Part shown: in pieces, positions 15,963 to 25,107 of the stretch
Numbering within the stretch: the first letter of the stretch is position 1
How the letters are laid out: each line of letters starts with the position of its first letter
Assembly (NCBI GenBank): GCA_902770725.1
Contig: CACXUA010000012.1
Coordinates: 1 to 37,949, forward strand
Direction of reading: 5' to 3'
DNA: 37,949 bases
Origin: an uncultured Bacteroidales bacterium
GTDB lineage: Bacteria; Bacteroidota; Bacteroidia; Bacteroidales; Bacteroidaceae
The notes under the pieces: model-generated
Told to the model about the DNA's origin: nothing
Database searches by the model: none
The model's input: the letters and a program-made list of their open reading frames with translations, nothing else
Program-made: the position numbers and the translations under genes

Positions 15963-18900
15963 TCAGCTTTTCACCATGTGCCCGAAGCGGCTGTGGAGCC
16001 ATTGGAAGGGCATGTAAAGCACGGGCACGACGAAGAGCAACGCGATGGTGCCGACGAGCATACCGCCTGCGCAACCTACGCCGAGCGATATGTTGCCGTT
16101 GGCTCCCACGCCGTGTGCGAAGACGAGAGGCAACATGCCGAATATCATGGTGAGCGACGTCATCAGGATTGGGCGCAGACGAACCCTGGCGGCACTCATC
16201 GCGGCCATCGTGATGCTCATGCCCTTGCGGTGTCGCTCCGTGGCGTACTCGGTCAGCAGAATGGCTGTCTTGGCCAGGAGGCCGATGAGCATGATGAGAC
16301 CCGTCTGCATGTAGATGTTGTTCTCCAAGCCCCACATACGCGAGAAAAGGAAGCTGCCGAGCAGTCCGAACGGCACGCTCAGGATAACGGCAAGGGGGAT
16401 GAAGAGGCTCTCGTAGAGCGCACACAGTATAAGGTATATGAAGAGGACGCAGATGACGAAGATGATGGCGGTGGTGTTGCCGAGCGACGCTTCCTCCCTC
16501 GACATGCCGCCGAACTCGTAGCCATAGCCTTCGGGAAGCACTTTGGCTGCTGTGCGGCGGATGGCTTCCAGCGTCTGTCCGCTGCTGTAACCGTCGGCGG
16601 TCTGTCCCATGACAGCGATGCTGCTGAAGAGGTTGAAGCGGTTCAGACCCTCGCTGCCATAGACGCGCTCCATCGAGATGTACTGTGTGATGGGAATCAT
16701 CTGCCCGCTCTCACTGCGGACACGCATGTTGGAGAGCGATTTCTCGTCGAGACGGAACTCGGGCGACGCTTGTACGATGACGCGATAAAGCTTCGTGAAG
16801 CGCGTCAGGTTGCTGCTGTAGGTGCCGCCGACATAGCCCGAAAGCACCTTCAGCACAGCGTTCGGCGTCACGCCATCGCGCTTGCAACGGGCGGCATCTA
16901 CCTCCACGCGATACTGCGGATACTTTGTGTCGAAGGTGGTAAACGCGCGGGAGATGGCGGGCTCCTGGTTCAGGGAGTCGATGAGAACGCGTGTGATGCG
17001 CATCAGGTCCTCGATCTTGCCGCCCTTGCGGTCTTGCACGTGAAGCTCGAAGCCGCTTGTCGCACCATAACCCGATATCATGGGACGGGTGCTGACACGT
17101 ATCTGAGCCTGCGTGATGTCTGCAGTCCGGCGGTAGATTTCATCTATCACGGAGTTGATGTCGTCGCCTTTCGCCTTGCGCTCATCCCAGTTCTTCAGGC
17201 GGATATTAAACGAGCCGGCAGACGACGACTGGTCGAATGTCGAGCCACGACCTATGGTCATGTTGTAGAGGCGGAACTGCGGGATGTCCTTGATGCGACG
17301 TTCCACCTCGCGGGTTATCTTGCCTGTCACGGCCATGCTCGTGCCCGGAGCACATTGGACGTTGACGTTGATGGAGCCCATGTCCTCGTTTGGGACGAAG
17401 CCTGTCTTAGTTGTCTTGAGCATGTAGGCCAGCAAGAAGCAGACCGCCACAATGGATACCCAGGGCAGCCAGCGGTTGTGGAAGATGCGGAGGACGCCCC
17501 TCTGGTACTTGACGACAACGCGATGGAAGCCGACATTGAACGCCTCGTGGAAGCGGGCAGAGAAGCTGGTGTCGCCCTCTCGACGGGGGCGGAGCATCAG
17601 GGCACAAAGGGCGGGCGAGAGCGTCATCGCGTTGATGGTGGAGATGATCACGGCTATCGCCATCGTCACACCGAACTGGGTGTAGAAGACGCCCGTGGTG
17701 CCGCCCACGAAACAAACGGGGATGAAGACGCTCATGAAGACGATGGTGGTCGTGATGAGGGCAGAGGTGAGGCCTTTCATCGCATCGACAGAGGCGAGAT
17801 AAGGCGACTTGTAGCCCTCGTCGAACTTCGCCTGGACGGCTTCCACCACGACGATGGCGTCGTCCACCACCGTGCCGATTACCAAGACGAGGGCAAAGAG
17901 CGTCAGCAGGTTAAGGCTAAAGCCGATGAAGTAAAGCACGGCGAAGGTGCCTATCAGACTGACCACGATGGCGAGCGACGGGATGAACGTGCTCTTGAGG
18001 TCTTGCAGGAAGATATAGACGACAAGCACCACGAGCACGATGGCCTCGAGAAGCGTGCGCACAACATTGTGGATGCTGGCGTCGAGGAAGTCCTTCGTGC
18101 TCATCACGTCCACGAGTTCCATGCCCGGGGGCAACTCCTTCTTTATCTCGATGGCTGTCTTGTCGATGAGTTTTATTATCTCGTTCGCGTTCGAACCAGG
18201 CGTCTGGGCAATCATGCAATTAGCGCCTGCGTGGCCGTTTGTGCTGTTCTGGAAGGTGTAGTTCTGTATGCCGAGCTCCACGCGAGCCACGTCCTTGAGC
18301 CTCAGCACGCTGCCGTCGGGAAGCGACTTCACTACCATGTTCTCGTAGTTTCGCTCTTCTTCGTAGCGGCCCCGATACTTCAAGACGTACTGGAAGGTAT
18401 TGTCGGCATCGGCACCCAGCGTGCCTGTCGGGGCCTCGATGTTCTGCTCGGCAAGCACATTATCTATGTCGGAAGGCATGAGGCCATACGAAGCCATCTT
18501 GAGCGGGTCGAGCCAGATGCGCATACTATAGCTTGCGCCCCAGACATTCACCTCGCCCACGCCGGGCACTCTGGAGAGTCGCGGCTCGATGTTTATCTTC
18601 ATGTAGTTGGTCAGGAAGTCTGTGTCGTAGGCATCCGTCGGGCTATAAAGCGAGAGACTCTTGATGTTGCTCGTCTGACGTTTGCGCACCGTCACGCCGC
18701 TCCTGGTAACGTCCGCCGGCAGTTGTCCCTGCGTAGAAGCCACGCGGTTCTGCACGTTGACCATCGCCATATCAGCATCCGTGCCTTGCTTAAAGAAGAT
18801 GCTGATGTTGCCGGAACCCGTGTTGGAGGCCGAGGAGGTCATATACATCATGTTCTCCACGCCGTTGAGACTCTCTTCGAGGGGAATGATGACGCTCTTC

Positions 18901-19076
18901 TGGACGGTTTCCGCGTTCGCTCCAGTATAGTTGGCACGCACGCTGACCGTAGGCGGAGCAATCTCCGGGAACTGTTCGATGGGCAGGTTCAAAAGGGCTA
19001 TCAGCCCCAGCACAACAATGAAGACTGAGATTACGCCCGATAATATCGGCCTATCTATAAATACTTTCGGTGACAT
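15963..19076 (-). CDS. RND-family (AcrB/HAE1-like) efflux pump
   Basis: 1037 residues, normal for a hydrophobe/amphiphile RND pump. The N-terminus is FIDRPILSGVISVFIVVLGLIALLNLPIEQFPEIAPP, periplasmic loops contain MVNVQNRV and PGVGEVNVWG, and the TM4 proton-relay aspartates are in GTVVDDAIVVVEAV. Conserved TM regions run from about 335 to 500 and 875 to 1030. It exports toxic compounds across both membranes using proton motive force with the fusion protein encoded immediately upstream. No TolC-type outer membrane gene is present in the window. Substrate cannot be inferred. A 1016-codon antisense frame on the plus strand is a shadow. Confidence 0.95.
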   Translation of the reverse strand: MSPKVFIDRPILSGVISVFIVVLGLIALLNLPIEQFPEIAPPTVSVRANYTGANAETVQKSVIIPLEESLNGVENMMYMTSSASNTGSGNISIFFKQGTDADMAMVNVQNRVASTQGQLPADVTRSGVTVRKRQTSNIKSLSLYSPTDAYDTDFLTNYMKINIEPRLSRVPGVGEVNVWGASYSMRIWLDPLKMASYGLMPSDIDNVLAEQNIEAPTGTLGADADNTFQYVLKYRGRYEEERNYENMVVKSLPDGSVLRLKDVARVELGIQNYTFQNSTNGHAGANCMIAQTPGSNANEIIKLIDKTAIEIKKELPPGMELVDVMSTKDFLDASIHNVVRTLLEAIVLVVLVVYIFLQDLKSTFIPSLAIVVSLIGTFAVLYFIGFSLNLLTLFALVLVIGTVVDDAIVVVEAVQAKFDEGYKSPYLASVDAMKGLTSALITTTIVFMSVFIPVCFVGGTTGVFYTQFGVTMAIAVIISTINAMTLSPALCALMLRPRREGDTSFSARFHEAFNVGFHRVVVKYQRGVLRIFHNRWLPWVSIVAVCFLLAYMLKTTKTGFVPNEDMGSINVNVQCAPGTSMAVTGKITREVERRIKDIPQFRLYNMTIGRGSTFDQSSSAGSFNIRLKNWDERKAKGDDINSVIDEIYRRTADITQAQIRVSTRPMISGYGATSGFELHVQDRKGGKIEDLMRITRVLIDSLNQEPAISRAFTTFDTKYPQYRVEVDAARCKRDGVTPNAVLKVLSGYVGGTYSSNLTRFTKLYRVIVQASPEFRLDEKSLSNMRVRSESGQMIPITQYISMERVYGSEGLNRFNLFSSIAVMGQTADGYSSGQTLEAIRRTAAKVLPEGYGYEFGGMSREEASLGNTTAIIFVICVLFIYLILCALYESLFIPLAVILSVPFGLLGSFLFSRMWGLENNIYMQTGLIMLIGLLAKTAILLTEYATERHRKGMSITMAAMSAARVRLRPILMTSLTMIFGMLPLVFAHGVGANGNISLGVGCAGGMLVGTIALLFVVPVLYMPFQWLHSRFGHMVKS

Positions 19077-19096
19077 TAATCGTCAATGTTCAATGG

Positions 19097-20194
19097 TCAA
19101 TGTTCAATGGATATCCCTTCTTTCAGCAGTCCGGCGCCTTCTGCGATGATGGTGTCGCCCTCTTTCAGGCCGCTTTCCACGATGTAGGTCTTGCCGTCGT
19201 CGAGCGGCGCAACCTCGATTTCCGTCTGCCGCGTCTTGCCATCAACGACACTATACACAAAGACTTTGTTCTGCAACTCGAAGGTCGCGGTCTGCGGAAT
19301 CACGATGACACCCTCCCTTACAGTCGAGACGACGACCGTTCCGGTGCCGCCATTTCGCAAAAGATGCTGGGGATTGGGGAAGACGGCACGCAGCGAAACG
19401 GCTCCCGTGCTGGCATCGACAATGCCGCTCACCGCATCTACCCTACCCTTCTGACTGTATTCCTGGCCGTTCGAGAGCAGAAGTGAGACGTCGGGCATCT
19501 CGCTCATGAAGCGCTCGAGGCTGCCGTACTTCATCGAGAGGTCGGTCACTTCTCGCTCGCTCAGGCTGAAATAGACCCACATCTCGCTGTCGTCGCAGAC
19601 CGAAATCAAAGGCTCCGCGATGTTACTTCCAACGAGTGCTCCGATGTGATAAGGTATCATGCCGGCCACACCGCTGAGTGGGCTCTTCACAATTGTATAG
19701 CTAAGACTGTTGCGGGCATTCGTCACACCGGCCTGCGCTTGCGCCACTTGCGCCTGAGCCGACAGGAGTGCCTGCTGAGCGGTCTGCAGTTCGAAGTCGC
19801 TGATGACCTGCTGGTCGAGCAACTGCTTCTTGCTATCGTAGTTGAGTTGGGCCGTCGCCTCAGCAGCTTTAGCCGATTTCAACGAGGCCTCAGCCGTGTT
19901 GAGTGCGGCTTGATAAGGCACCTGGTCGATGATGAAAAGCGCCTGTCCCTTGTGAACCTTCTGCCCTTCTGCGGTCAGAATCTTCGTGATGAGACCGCTC
20001 ACCTGCGGCCTGATTTCCACAATCTCCTTGCCTTTCATGGTGGCGCTATACTGCGTCTTGACCGTCTGGCTGGAGCGTTCCACCTTCATCGTCTTATAGA
20101 CCTGAGCCGTTTGCTCTGCCTTCTTTTCCTTGCAGGAAGCAAGCACGACGAGCCCCAGCACGAGGCATAACACAATCCTTCTTACCATAAACAT
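19097..20194 (-). CDS. RND efflux membrane fusion lipoprotein
   Basis: 365 residues. The lipoprotein signal ends in LASC (about residues 18-21) after a short hydrophobic helix; the alternative ATG is two codons downstream. The lipoyl halves are VEIRPQVSGLITKILTAEGQKVHKGQALFIID and YTIVKSPLSGVAGMIPYHIGALVG, with an alpha-hairpin rich in Ala, Gln and Lys between them, then beta-barrel and membrane-proximal domains. It bridges the RND pump to an outer membrane channel. The stop codon lies within a 16-base tandem repeat (about 19081-19108) that ends just before the pump's ATG. It starts 12 bases after the GH51 stop. Confidence 0.94.
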   Translation of the reverse strand: MFMVRRIVLCLVLGLVVLASCKEKKAEQTAQVYKTMKVERSSQTVKTQYSATMKGKEIVEIRPQVSGLITKILTAEGQKVHKGQALFIIDQVPYQAALNTAEASLKSAKAAEATAQLNYDSKKQLLDQQVISDFELQTAQQALLSAQAQVAQAQAGVTNARNSLSYTIVKSPLSGVAGMIPYHIGALVGSNIAEPLISVCDDSEMWVYFSLSEREVTDLSMKYGSLERFMSEMPDVSLLLSNGQEYSQKGRVDAVSGIVDASTGAVSLRAVFPNPQHLLRNGGTGTVVVSTVREGVIVIPQTATFELQNKVFVYSVVDGKTRQTEIEVAPLDDGKTYIVESGLKEGDTIIAEGAGLLKEGISIEH

Positions 20195-20206
20195 ATAAAG
20201 GTTTCT

Positions 20207-22663
20207 TTACTTCAACTTTGTAGTGATGATGTTAACGCTGAATGGCGCGACGTCAAAGGAAAGGCGACGACCTTCGTCTGAGGTCGTGACCTTTGCCGGA
20301 CGCGGCACAATGTTGTCTGGGTACTGCATGGTGTTCTCGTCGTCGCCTGTCATGCCTGCCAGCCTTACCATCTCCGCTTCTGCTGCCGTGCCGCCCGAAA
20401 GTTCGATGTTGCCATTGGTGCCGGTTTCGCAAAGGTTTACAATCTTTGTGTAGAGTGTACCTGTCTTCTCGTCGAGCGTCGAGTTGGCATAAACGCCGTG
20501 CAGCAGGCCGCTTTTCTTCTTGCCCTTATAAACTTGCTTTCCATCGACGAAAGCTGTGATGTCCTCGCCATCCACATCGAGCTGGATGTCATACCAGCGG
20601 CCTGTCTCATAGCTGTCGCTGTGTGCACCGTCCAGGGTATTGCGGTTGCCGCTCATGGTAGTCTCAACGGAAGTCCTCGTGTTGCCCCATCCGCCGAGGT
20701 TGAGCCAATCGAAGTTCTTCTCGTCCACGTAGTTGAAGACAATCACGAAGGCCTCCGCTCCACCATCTTTCCTTGCCTGCACCTTGTAGGTATAGCGTTT
20801 GGCTTTCATCCTGTCTGGAGAGACGTGCATACTCTCTTCAGCATTACTCGTTTGACGCAGAGTGCCGCCTTCCACGCTCCAATTGCCCTGATACTCAGGC
20901 TTCGAGTTGCCCGACGTCCAGTTCTTCATGTCAGAGAGCTGCACCTCAGTGCCCTCAATCAGGAGTTGCGGATTGCGATAAGTGGCTTGCGTCTTCCATG
21001 TAGCCACGCCAACACCAAATGGAATCATATTTTCCACCTTCCTCTCCGGAATGCTCCACTGCAAATCGCTCTTCACGAGACGGTTGCCGATGTGCGTCGG
21101 GAAGAGTTGCTGCACCCAATAGCTCGGCGTGCCGAACGACTTGCTGCTGTTGAAGCGAATCATGTCGGGTCGCCACTGAATGCGGTTCTCGTTGACGAAG
21201 ATAGGCGCATAACTGCTCATGCGGACAATGTCGGCGTTGTTCTCCATGCCGAGCATAAAGACGGCTTCGCCCATCGCCGCATTCATGTTGCCCGTCGTGC
21301 CGTAGCCATTCGTTACAGCATACTCGCCAGGATAGATGATGGGGCCTTTGCGGTCGTAGTTGTCGAAACGATGATACTGGCTGATGAACCAGGCAGGATT
21401 GCGATAATAATGCTCATCGACGATATCGACGGGATGCTCATTGCGCCAGCGAGGATGGTCCGTGCCCCATGACTCGACGTTGCCAATGCACTTTACTTCA
21501 GGGAAGCGGGCCTTGATGGCGTCGTAGAACATTCGATATCGCTCGGGATAGTGGTCGCTCTGGTCGGAATTGTCGTCCATGTGCCAGTTGTAGTTCTCGT
21601 TACCTATTTCTATATAGGCGATGTTGAAGGGTTCTGGATGACCGTTCTCGGCACGCATCTTGCCGTAATGACTTGTGACGGGACCGTTGGCGTACTCCAG
21701 GGCACCAAGGCATTCATCAATCCACGGCTGCAACTCATTCAGGGGTGTGCAGCCGCCGTGCCAAATGCCGATATTGACGACATAGAGGGGCTTGGCTCCG
21801 AGATCCTCGGCGAGTTGCAGGAACTCATGGAAGCCGAGGCCGTCCGTCGTGGGATAACCCCAGTTAGCATTCATGTGACCCGGACGTCTTTCTATCGGGC
21901 CAACGGTTCTCTCCCAATGGTAGGCGTTCTCGGGCTTAATGTTGCCTTCCACGTAGCAGCCGCCTGGGAAGCGCATGAAGGCAGGATGAAGGGCCTCGAG
22001 CTTCTCAGCCAAATCGATGCGGCAGCCGTTCTCGCGGCCTTTGTAGGTAGGGGGGAAGAGGCTCACGACATCAAGAAGGACGCTGCAGGGATTCTGGAAG
22101 GTGAGGTGGAAGACGGCTTGAGGGTCGCTCTCAGTGGCTACGATGTTGGCCTCCACCTTCTGCCAGCCCTTACGGAACTTGACGTCGATGGTGGTGGCGC
22201 CAAGTGTGTGGTCACGCTTGGTGGCGAGGCGAGCGAGCAGGGAGCCTGGCTTGCCGTGAAGAACCTTTACCCAGAACGACAGCTTGTACTGCGTCCCTGC
22301 CACTACATTGATGCCCCAATAGCCTTCGTTGCTAATGCCGGCTGCAGGGATGGGACTTTTGACCAGAAGGGCATGACCTTGCTTCTCGTTGAGGAGGTCA
22401 TCGCTGACAAGACTGATCTCGCTCCTCTCTGCCTTCCAATGGACTGGTCTCTCGGCATCAAACTCAAAGGAGCGGTTCCTGATGAGCTCAGCATAGAGGC
22501 CGCCATCGCTAGCGAAGTTGATATCTTCGTAGAAGATGCCGTAGAGTGTTGGACTGATTTCGATGCCCTTCTGTGCCACATCGACCTTGATATTGACCTG
22601 CGCCCGACTGCTTACAGCGAAACAGGCCAGCATTGAGGCAAAAAGCAATTTTAGTACGTTCAC
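20207..22663 (-). CDS. Secreted GH51 alpha-L-arabinofuranosidase with laminin-G/DUF1080-like insert
   Basis: 818 residues with a signal peptide (MNVLKLLFASMLACFAVSSRAQ). An N-terminal carbohydrate-binding-like region is followed by the GH51 barrel: FMRFPGGCYVEG, the acid/base in IEIGNENYNW (E356), VDEHYY, and a probable nucleophile glutamate in PGEYAV (about E447). Residues about 580-730 form a beta-rich insert resembling a DUF1080/LamG fold (WYDIQLDVDGEDITAFVDGKQVYKG), and a C-terminal beta domain ends the protein. It should release arabinose from arabinoxylan or arabinan side chains. Its close spacing to the RND genes makes it the apparent first gene of that unit. Confidence 0.92.
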   Translation of the reverse strand: MNVLKLLFASMLACFAVSSRAQVNIKVDVAQKGIEISPTLYGIFYEDINFASDGGLYAELIRNRSFEFDAERPVHWKAERSEISLVSDDLLNEKQGHALLVKSPIPAAGISNEGYWGINVVAGTQYKLSFWVKVLHGKPGSLLARLATKRDHTLGATTIDVKFRKGWQKVEANIVATESDPQAVFHLTFQNPCSVLLDVVSLFPPTYKGRENGCRIDLAEKLEALHPAFMRFPGGCYVEGNIKPENAYHWERTVGPIERRPGHMNANWGYPTTDGLGFHEFLQLAEDLGAKPLYVVNIGIWHGGCTPLNELQPWIDECLGALEYANGPVTSHYGKMRAENGHPEPFNIAYIEIGNENYNWHMDDNSDQSDHYPERYRMFYDAIKARFPEVKCIGNVESWGTDHPRWRNEHPVDIVDEHYYRNPAWFISQYHRFDNYDRKGPIIYPGEYAVTNGYGTTGNMNAAMGEAVFMLGMENNADIVRMSSYAPIFVNENRIQWRPDMIRFNSSKSFGTPSYWVQQLFPTHIGNRLVKSDLQWSIPERKVENMIPFGVGVATWKTQATYRNPQLLIEGTEVQLSDMKNWTSGNSKPEYQGNWSVEGGTLRQTSNAEESMHVSPDRMKAKRYTYKVQARKDGGAEAFVIVFNYVDEKNFDWLNLGGWGNTRTSVETTMSGNRNTLDGAHSDSYETGRWYDIQLDVDGEDITAFVDGKQVYKGKKKSGLLHGVYANSTLDEKTGTLYTKIVNLCETGTNGNIELSGGTAAEAEMVRLAGMTGDDENTMQYPDNIVPRPAKVTTSDEGRRLSFDVAPFSVNIITTKLK

Positions 22664-22691
22664 AATAGTTTCGTTTTAGTTGTTTCCACTG

Positions 22692-22699
22692 CAAATATA
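22692..22699 (-). promoter_or_regulatory. -7 element of the GH51 promoter
   Basis: Minus-strand TATATTTG matches TAnnTTTG about 29 bases before the start codon. The upstream element is only TTCG at a 19-base spacing, so the -33 match is partial. Confidence 0.55.
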
Positions 22700-22839
22700 C
22701 GATTTTTTTCTTAATTGCGAAGGAAGCAAGGCAAAAGTAAACCTCTTTTTCCTATTTTATTGTTTCCGAGCGAGAGTGCCTTTGCCATGATTTCAGTTAG
22801 CAACTATGCCCCCTCTCGCCAGACAAATTGCCCGAGACA

Positions 22840-22919
22840 TGCAGTCAAGATGATTGCACGGTCGCGACAATTCAATTGCACGGTCGCGATGATGCAATTG
22901 CACAGTCGCGACGCTGCAA
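22840..22919. repeat. 22-bp-period intergenic array C
   Basis: Three units begin with TTGCAC at 22854, 22876 and 22898, exactly 22 bases apart. The core of each unit contains TCGCGA, the full palindrome being GTCGCGAC in units 1 and 3. Unit ends are ATTCAA, GATGCAA and CTGCAA, and the lead-in is ATGCAGTCAAG, the same positions and nearly the same letters as array B. The array sits in the 386-base divergent gap 22664-23049. The rest of the gap holds the two -7 elements and a GTCGAGC/GCTCGAC inverted repeat (about 22937-22996) of unknown role. Confidence 0.93.
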
Positions 22920-23020
22920 CGGACTTCACCTGTCAAGTCGAGCAAAAGGACAAGAGAACTCCACTCCCAAAAGATGTTAAAAGAGGTGGCTCGACAAGTC
23001 AGAATGTCGAATTTTATTCG

Positions 23021-23028
23021 TACCTTTG
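23021..23028 (+). promoter_or_regulatory. -7 element of the metallophosphatase promoter
   Basis: TACCTTTG on the plus strand matches TAnnTTTG and lies 21 bases before the chosen ATG. No TTTG occurs at the expected -33 distance. The position rules out the upstream TTG (23026) as the start codon. Confidence 0.5.
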
Positions 23029-23049
23029 CCGGCAGAAGGACAAATAAGA

Positions 23050-24147
23050 ATGTTTGCACGAATGATGATGCTACTGTTTCTGCTGATTCCGTTGCTGGCC
23101 CTCGCGTATGTCTGCTGGCATGTCTGGCTTTTGCTCCCCCTAAAGGGGTTTTGGGGGTCTTTTATTCTCCTGTTGATGGTGAGCGCTTTCGCCATGCTCT
23201 TCGCCAGCATCTTCCGTACGACGGACCGCTTGCCGATGCCCTTGGCGACGGCAGTTTACGAGGTGGGGACGTCGAGCATCATCGTCTTGCTCTACCTCTT
23301 CATGCTCTTTGTTGTTCTTGATTTAGGGCGACTCCTGCATCTGCTGCCTGCCGCATGGCTGCGCGACAACTGGTGGACCGCCGGCGGCATCGTGCTCCTC
23401 CTCTTCGGGCTTTTCGTTTACGGCAACCTCCACTACCGCCACAAGTACCGCGAGGAAATGACGATTCGCTCGACGAAGGTAACGAAGCCCGTCAAGTTGG
23501 TGTTGATGAGCGACTTGCATCTCGGCTATCACAACCGCCGGAAAGAGTTCGCGCGATGGGTTGACCTTATTAATAATGAGCATCCCGACATGATTCTCGT
23601 GGCTGGCGACATCATCGACGGCAGCATGCGACCACTTCGCGAAGAGCGGATGTACGAGGAGTTCCATCGGCTCGATGCGCCCGTCTTTGCCTGCCTGGGC
23701 AACCACGAATACTTCAGCGGCGAGCCAGAGGCACAAAGGTTCTACAGAGATGCCGATATCTGCCTGCTGCAAGACACGACGACGCAGCTGGGTGACCTCT
23801 GCATCATGGGGCGCGACGACCGCATGAATCGCCGCCGTCTTCCGCTCAAAGACCTCGTCGCGTCAGCCGACAGAAGCAAATATCTCGTCCTCCTCGACCA
23901 CCAGCCTTACCACTTGGAACAGGCCGAGCGCGAAGGCGTGGACTTTCAATTCAGCGGTCATACCCATCATGGACAGGTCTGGCCTATCTCGTGGATAACC
24001 GACATGATGTATGAATGCGCCTTCGACACCTACCAGCGCGGCTCGACAAGCTACTACGTCAGCAGCGGTATGGGCATTTGGGGCGGCAAGTTCCGCATCG
24101 GCACCCGCTCGGAATATCTCGTCCTGACGATTGAGCCAGCCAGCTAA
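23050..24147 (+). CDS. Membrane-anchored calcineurin-like metallophosphoesterase
   Basis: 365 residues from ATG 23050; a longer TTG frame would overlap the promoter. Three or four hydrophobic segments in residues 3-126 precede a cytosolic-type metallophosphoesterase domain with SDLHLG (D155, H157), AGDIIDG (D187), GNHE (N218, H219) and GHTHHGQ (H304, H306). This layout matches the YkoQ/YaeI-like group, some of which act on lipid-linked phosphates; the substrate here is unknown. It is the only complete plus-strand gene, facing a convergent neighbour. Confidence 0.92.
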   Translation: MFARMMMLLFLLIPLLALAYVCWHVWLLLPLKGFWGSFILLLMVSAFAMLFASIFRTTDRLPMPLATAVYEVGTSSIIVLLYLFMLFVVLDLGRLLHLLPAAWLRDNWWTAGGIVLLLFGLFVYGNLHYRHKYREEMTIRSTKVTKPVKLVLMSDLHLGYHNRRKEFARWVDLINNEHPDMILVAGDIIDGSMRPLREERMYEEFHRLDAPVFACLGNHEYFSGEPEAQRFYRDADICLLQDTTTQLGDLCIMGRDDRMNRRRLPLKDLVASADRSKYLVLLDHQPYHLEQAEREGVDFQFSGHTHHGQVWPISWITDMMYECAFDTYQRGSTSYYVSSGMGIWGGKFRIGTRSEYLVLTIEPAS

Positions 24148-24168
24148 CCCATGCGAGATAAAACACGA

Positions 24169-24200
24169 GTGACAGGCTTGCATCTACGCAAACCTGTCAC
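24169..24200. terminator. Hairpin between convergent genes
   Basis: GTGACAGG and CCTGTCAC form an 8-bp stem that continues inward with TTGC/GCAA. There is no T-tract on the plus side and only a weak one (TTTT) on the minus side. Position 22 bases after one stop codon and 34 after the other suggests a shared terminator. Confidence 0.6.
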
Positions 24201-24233
24201 CCTCATGTATCTCAACAACTCTTTCTGCCTCTC

Positions 24234-24992
24234 CTATCTAGTAAGAACACGGACGGGGCGGACGCTTCGACCGTAGCTGCGGTCAAAGTCGTTCCAGCTG
24301 ATGTAGGCCGAGTTGAAGAACAGGAAGTATGCGCTGCTGATGCCGTCCGTGCCGAGCGAACGCGACCAGTAGTGGCTGCGGCTGCCTGCGTGGTCGAGAC
24401 TCGTGTCGTTGCGGTAGCCCGCAGCGGGCAGGAAAATGGAGTTCCCGTTGCTATTGCTCGTTATCTTCCTGCCGTTGATGCCGTTCTGTGTCGTCCAAGT
24501 CGTTGTGGTGTAGCTGCTGTTGTACAGCTCAATTATCTGACTGAAGCTCGGCATTCGCCAGTTGCTGCCCCAGTTCACGGCGGCTGCATCGTCCTCGGGG
24601 TCGAGCTCCTTCTTGCCGTCCGTGAAGCCGTTGTAGCCATAGTCGCTTTGGGCGCAGTACTTAGTCATTGTATCGTTCGAGCCTTTGCAGTACTTGTATG
24701 TGCTCCAGCTATAGTTATCCTTTGGCTCTATCTCGCCCCAGGCGAAGTAGTCGCCATATTCTTCCGGGCTGTTGGCGCCGACATTGCACGTCGCCCAAAG
24801 TGTGCCGCTCGGCAAACCGAGGTCAACCCACTCGTGCTCCTCGGCCTCTACAAACGCAACCTCCTTTACTTGCGAAATACTGTAAGTTACTTTACTGTTG
24901 TCATTCAGCGTGACAATCATCTTCTGTGCCATCGCTGTCTGCACGCCTGCCACCAATAGCAGCAGGGCTGCAAGAATGCTTTTTACCTTCAT
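24234..24992 (-). CDS. Secreted FISUMP/DUF1566-type surface protein
   Basis: 252 residues with a signal peptide (MKVKSILAALLLLVAGVQTAMAQ). A short region (MIVTLNDNSKVTYSISQVKEVAF) of the kind that often precedes surface domains in Bacteroidales is followed by one domain with WVDLGLPSGTLWATCNVGA, YGDYFAWGE, NWRMPSFSQIIEL, FLPAAGYR, YWSRSL and the end GRSVRPVR. This is the pattern of the Fibrobacter succinogenes major paralogous domain family, common as multigene paralogs in Bacteroidales. The ligand is unknown. It has an exact promoter and a G10 tract upstream. Confidence 0.85.
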   Translation of the reverse strand: MKVKSILAALLLLVAGVQTAMAQKMIVTLNDNSKVTYSISQVKEVAFVEAEEHEWVDLGLPSGTLWATCNVGANSPEEYGDYFAWGEIEPKDNYSWSTYKYCKGSNDTMTKYCAQSDYGYNGFTDGKKELDPEDDAAAVNWGSNWRMPSFSQIIELYNSSYTTTTWTTQNGINGRKITSNSNGNSIFLPAAGYRNDTSLDHAGSRSHYWSRSLGTDGISSAYFLFFNSAYISWNDFDRSYGRSVRPVRVLTR

Positions 24993-25036
24993 AACAAATA
25001 TGTATAATAATTATAATAATTATGTGTTTCTTGCCA

Positions 25037-25068
25037 CAAAGGTACAACTTTTCACCTTACCCTCCAAA
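25037..25068 (-). promoter_or_regulatory. Promoter of the FISUMP-type gene
   Basis: Minus-strand TTTG (25065-25068), exactly 20 bases, then TACCTTTG (25037-25044). Transcription should start near 25030, with a leader of about 37 bases made largely of TAATTATTA-like repeats. Confidence 0.75.
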
Positions 25069-25107
25069 CAATCTTGCTCTTTCCCACAAAAAACTATTGC
25101 AGTCTGA

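Noticed and set aside
15978-19028. 1016-codon plus-strand open frame
   Set aside because: It lies fully antisense to a canonical RND pump, is His/Asp/Glu-rich and has no family features. It is a codon-bias shadow, as are the long plus-strand frames over rpoB, rpoC, GH20 and GH51.
22937-22996. Inverted repeat GTCGAGC/GCTCGAC as a riboswitch or terminator
   Set aside because: The loop is about 45 bases, there is no T-tract, and it lies upstream of the predicted promoter of the plus-strand gene, so it is probably not transcribed from there.
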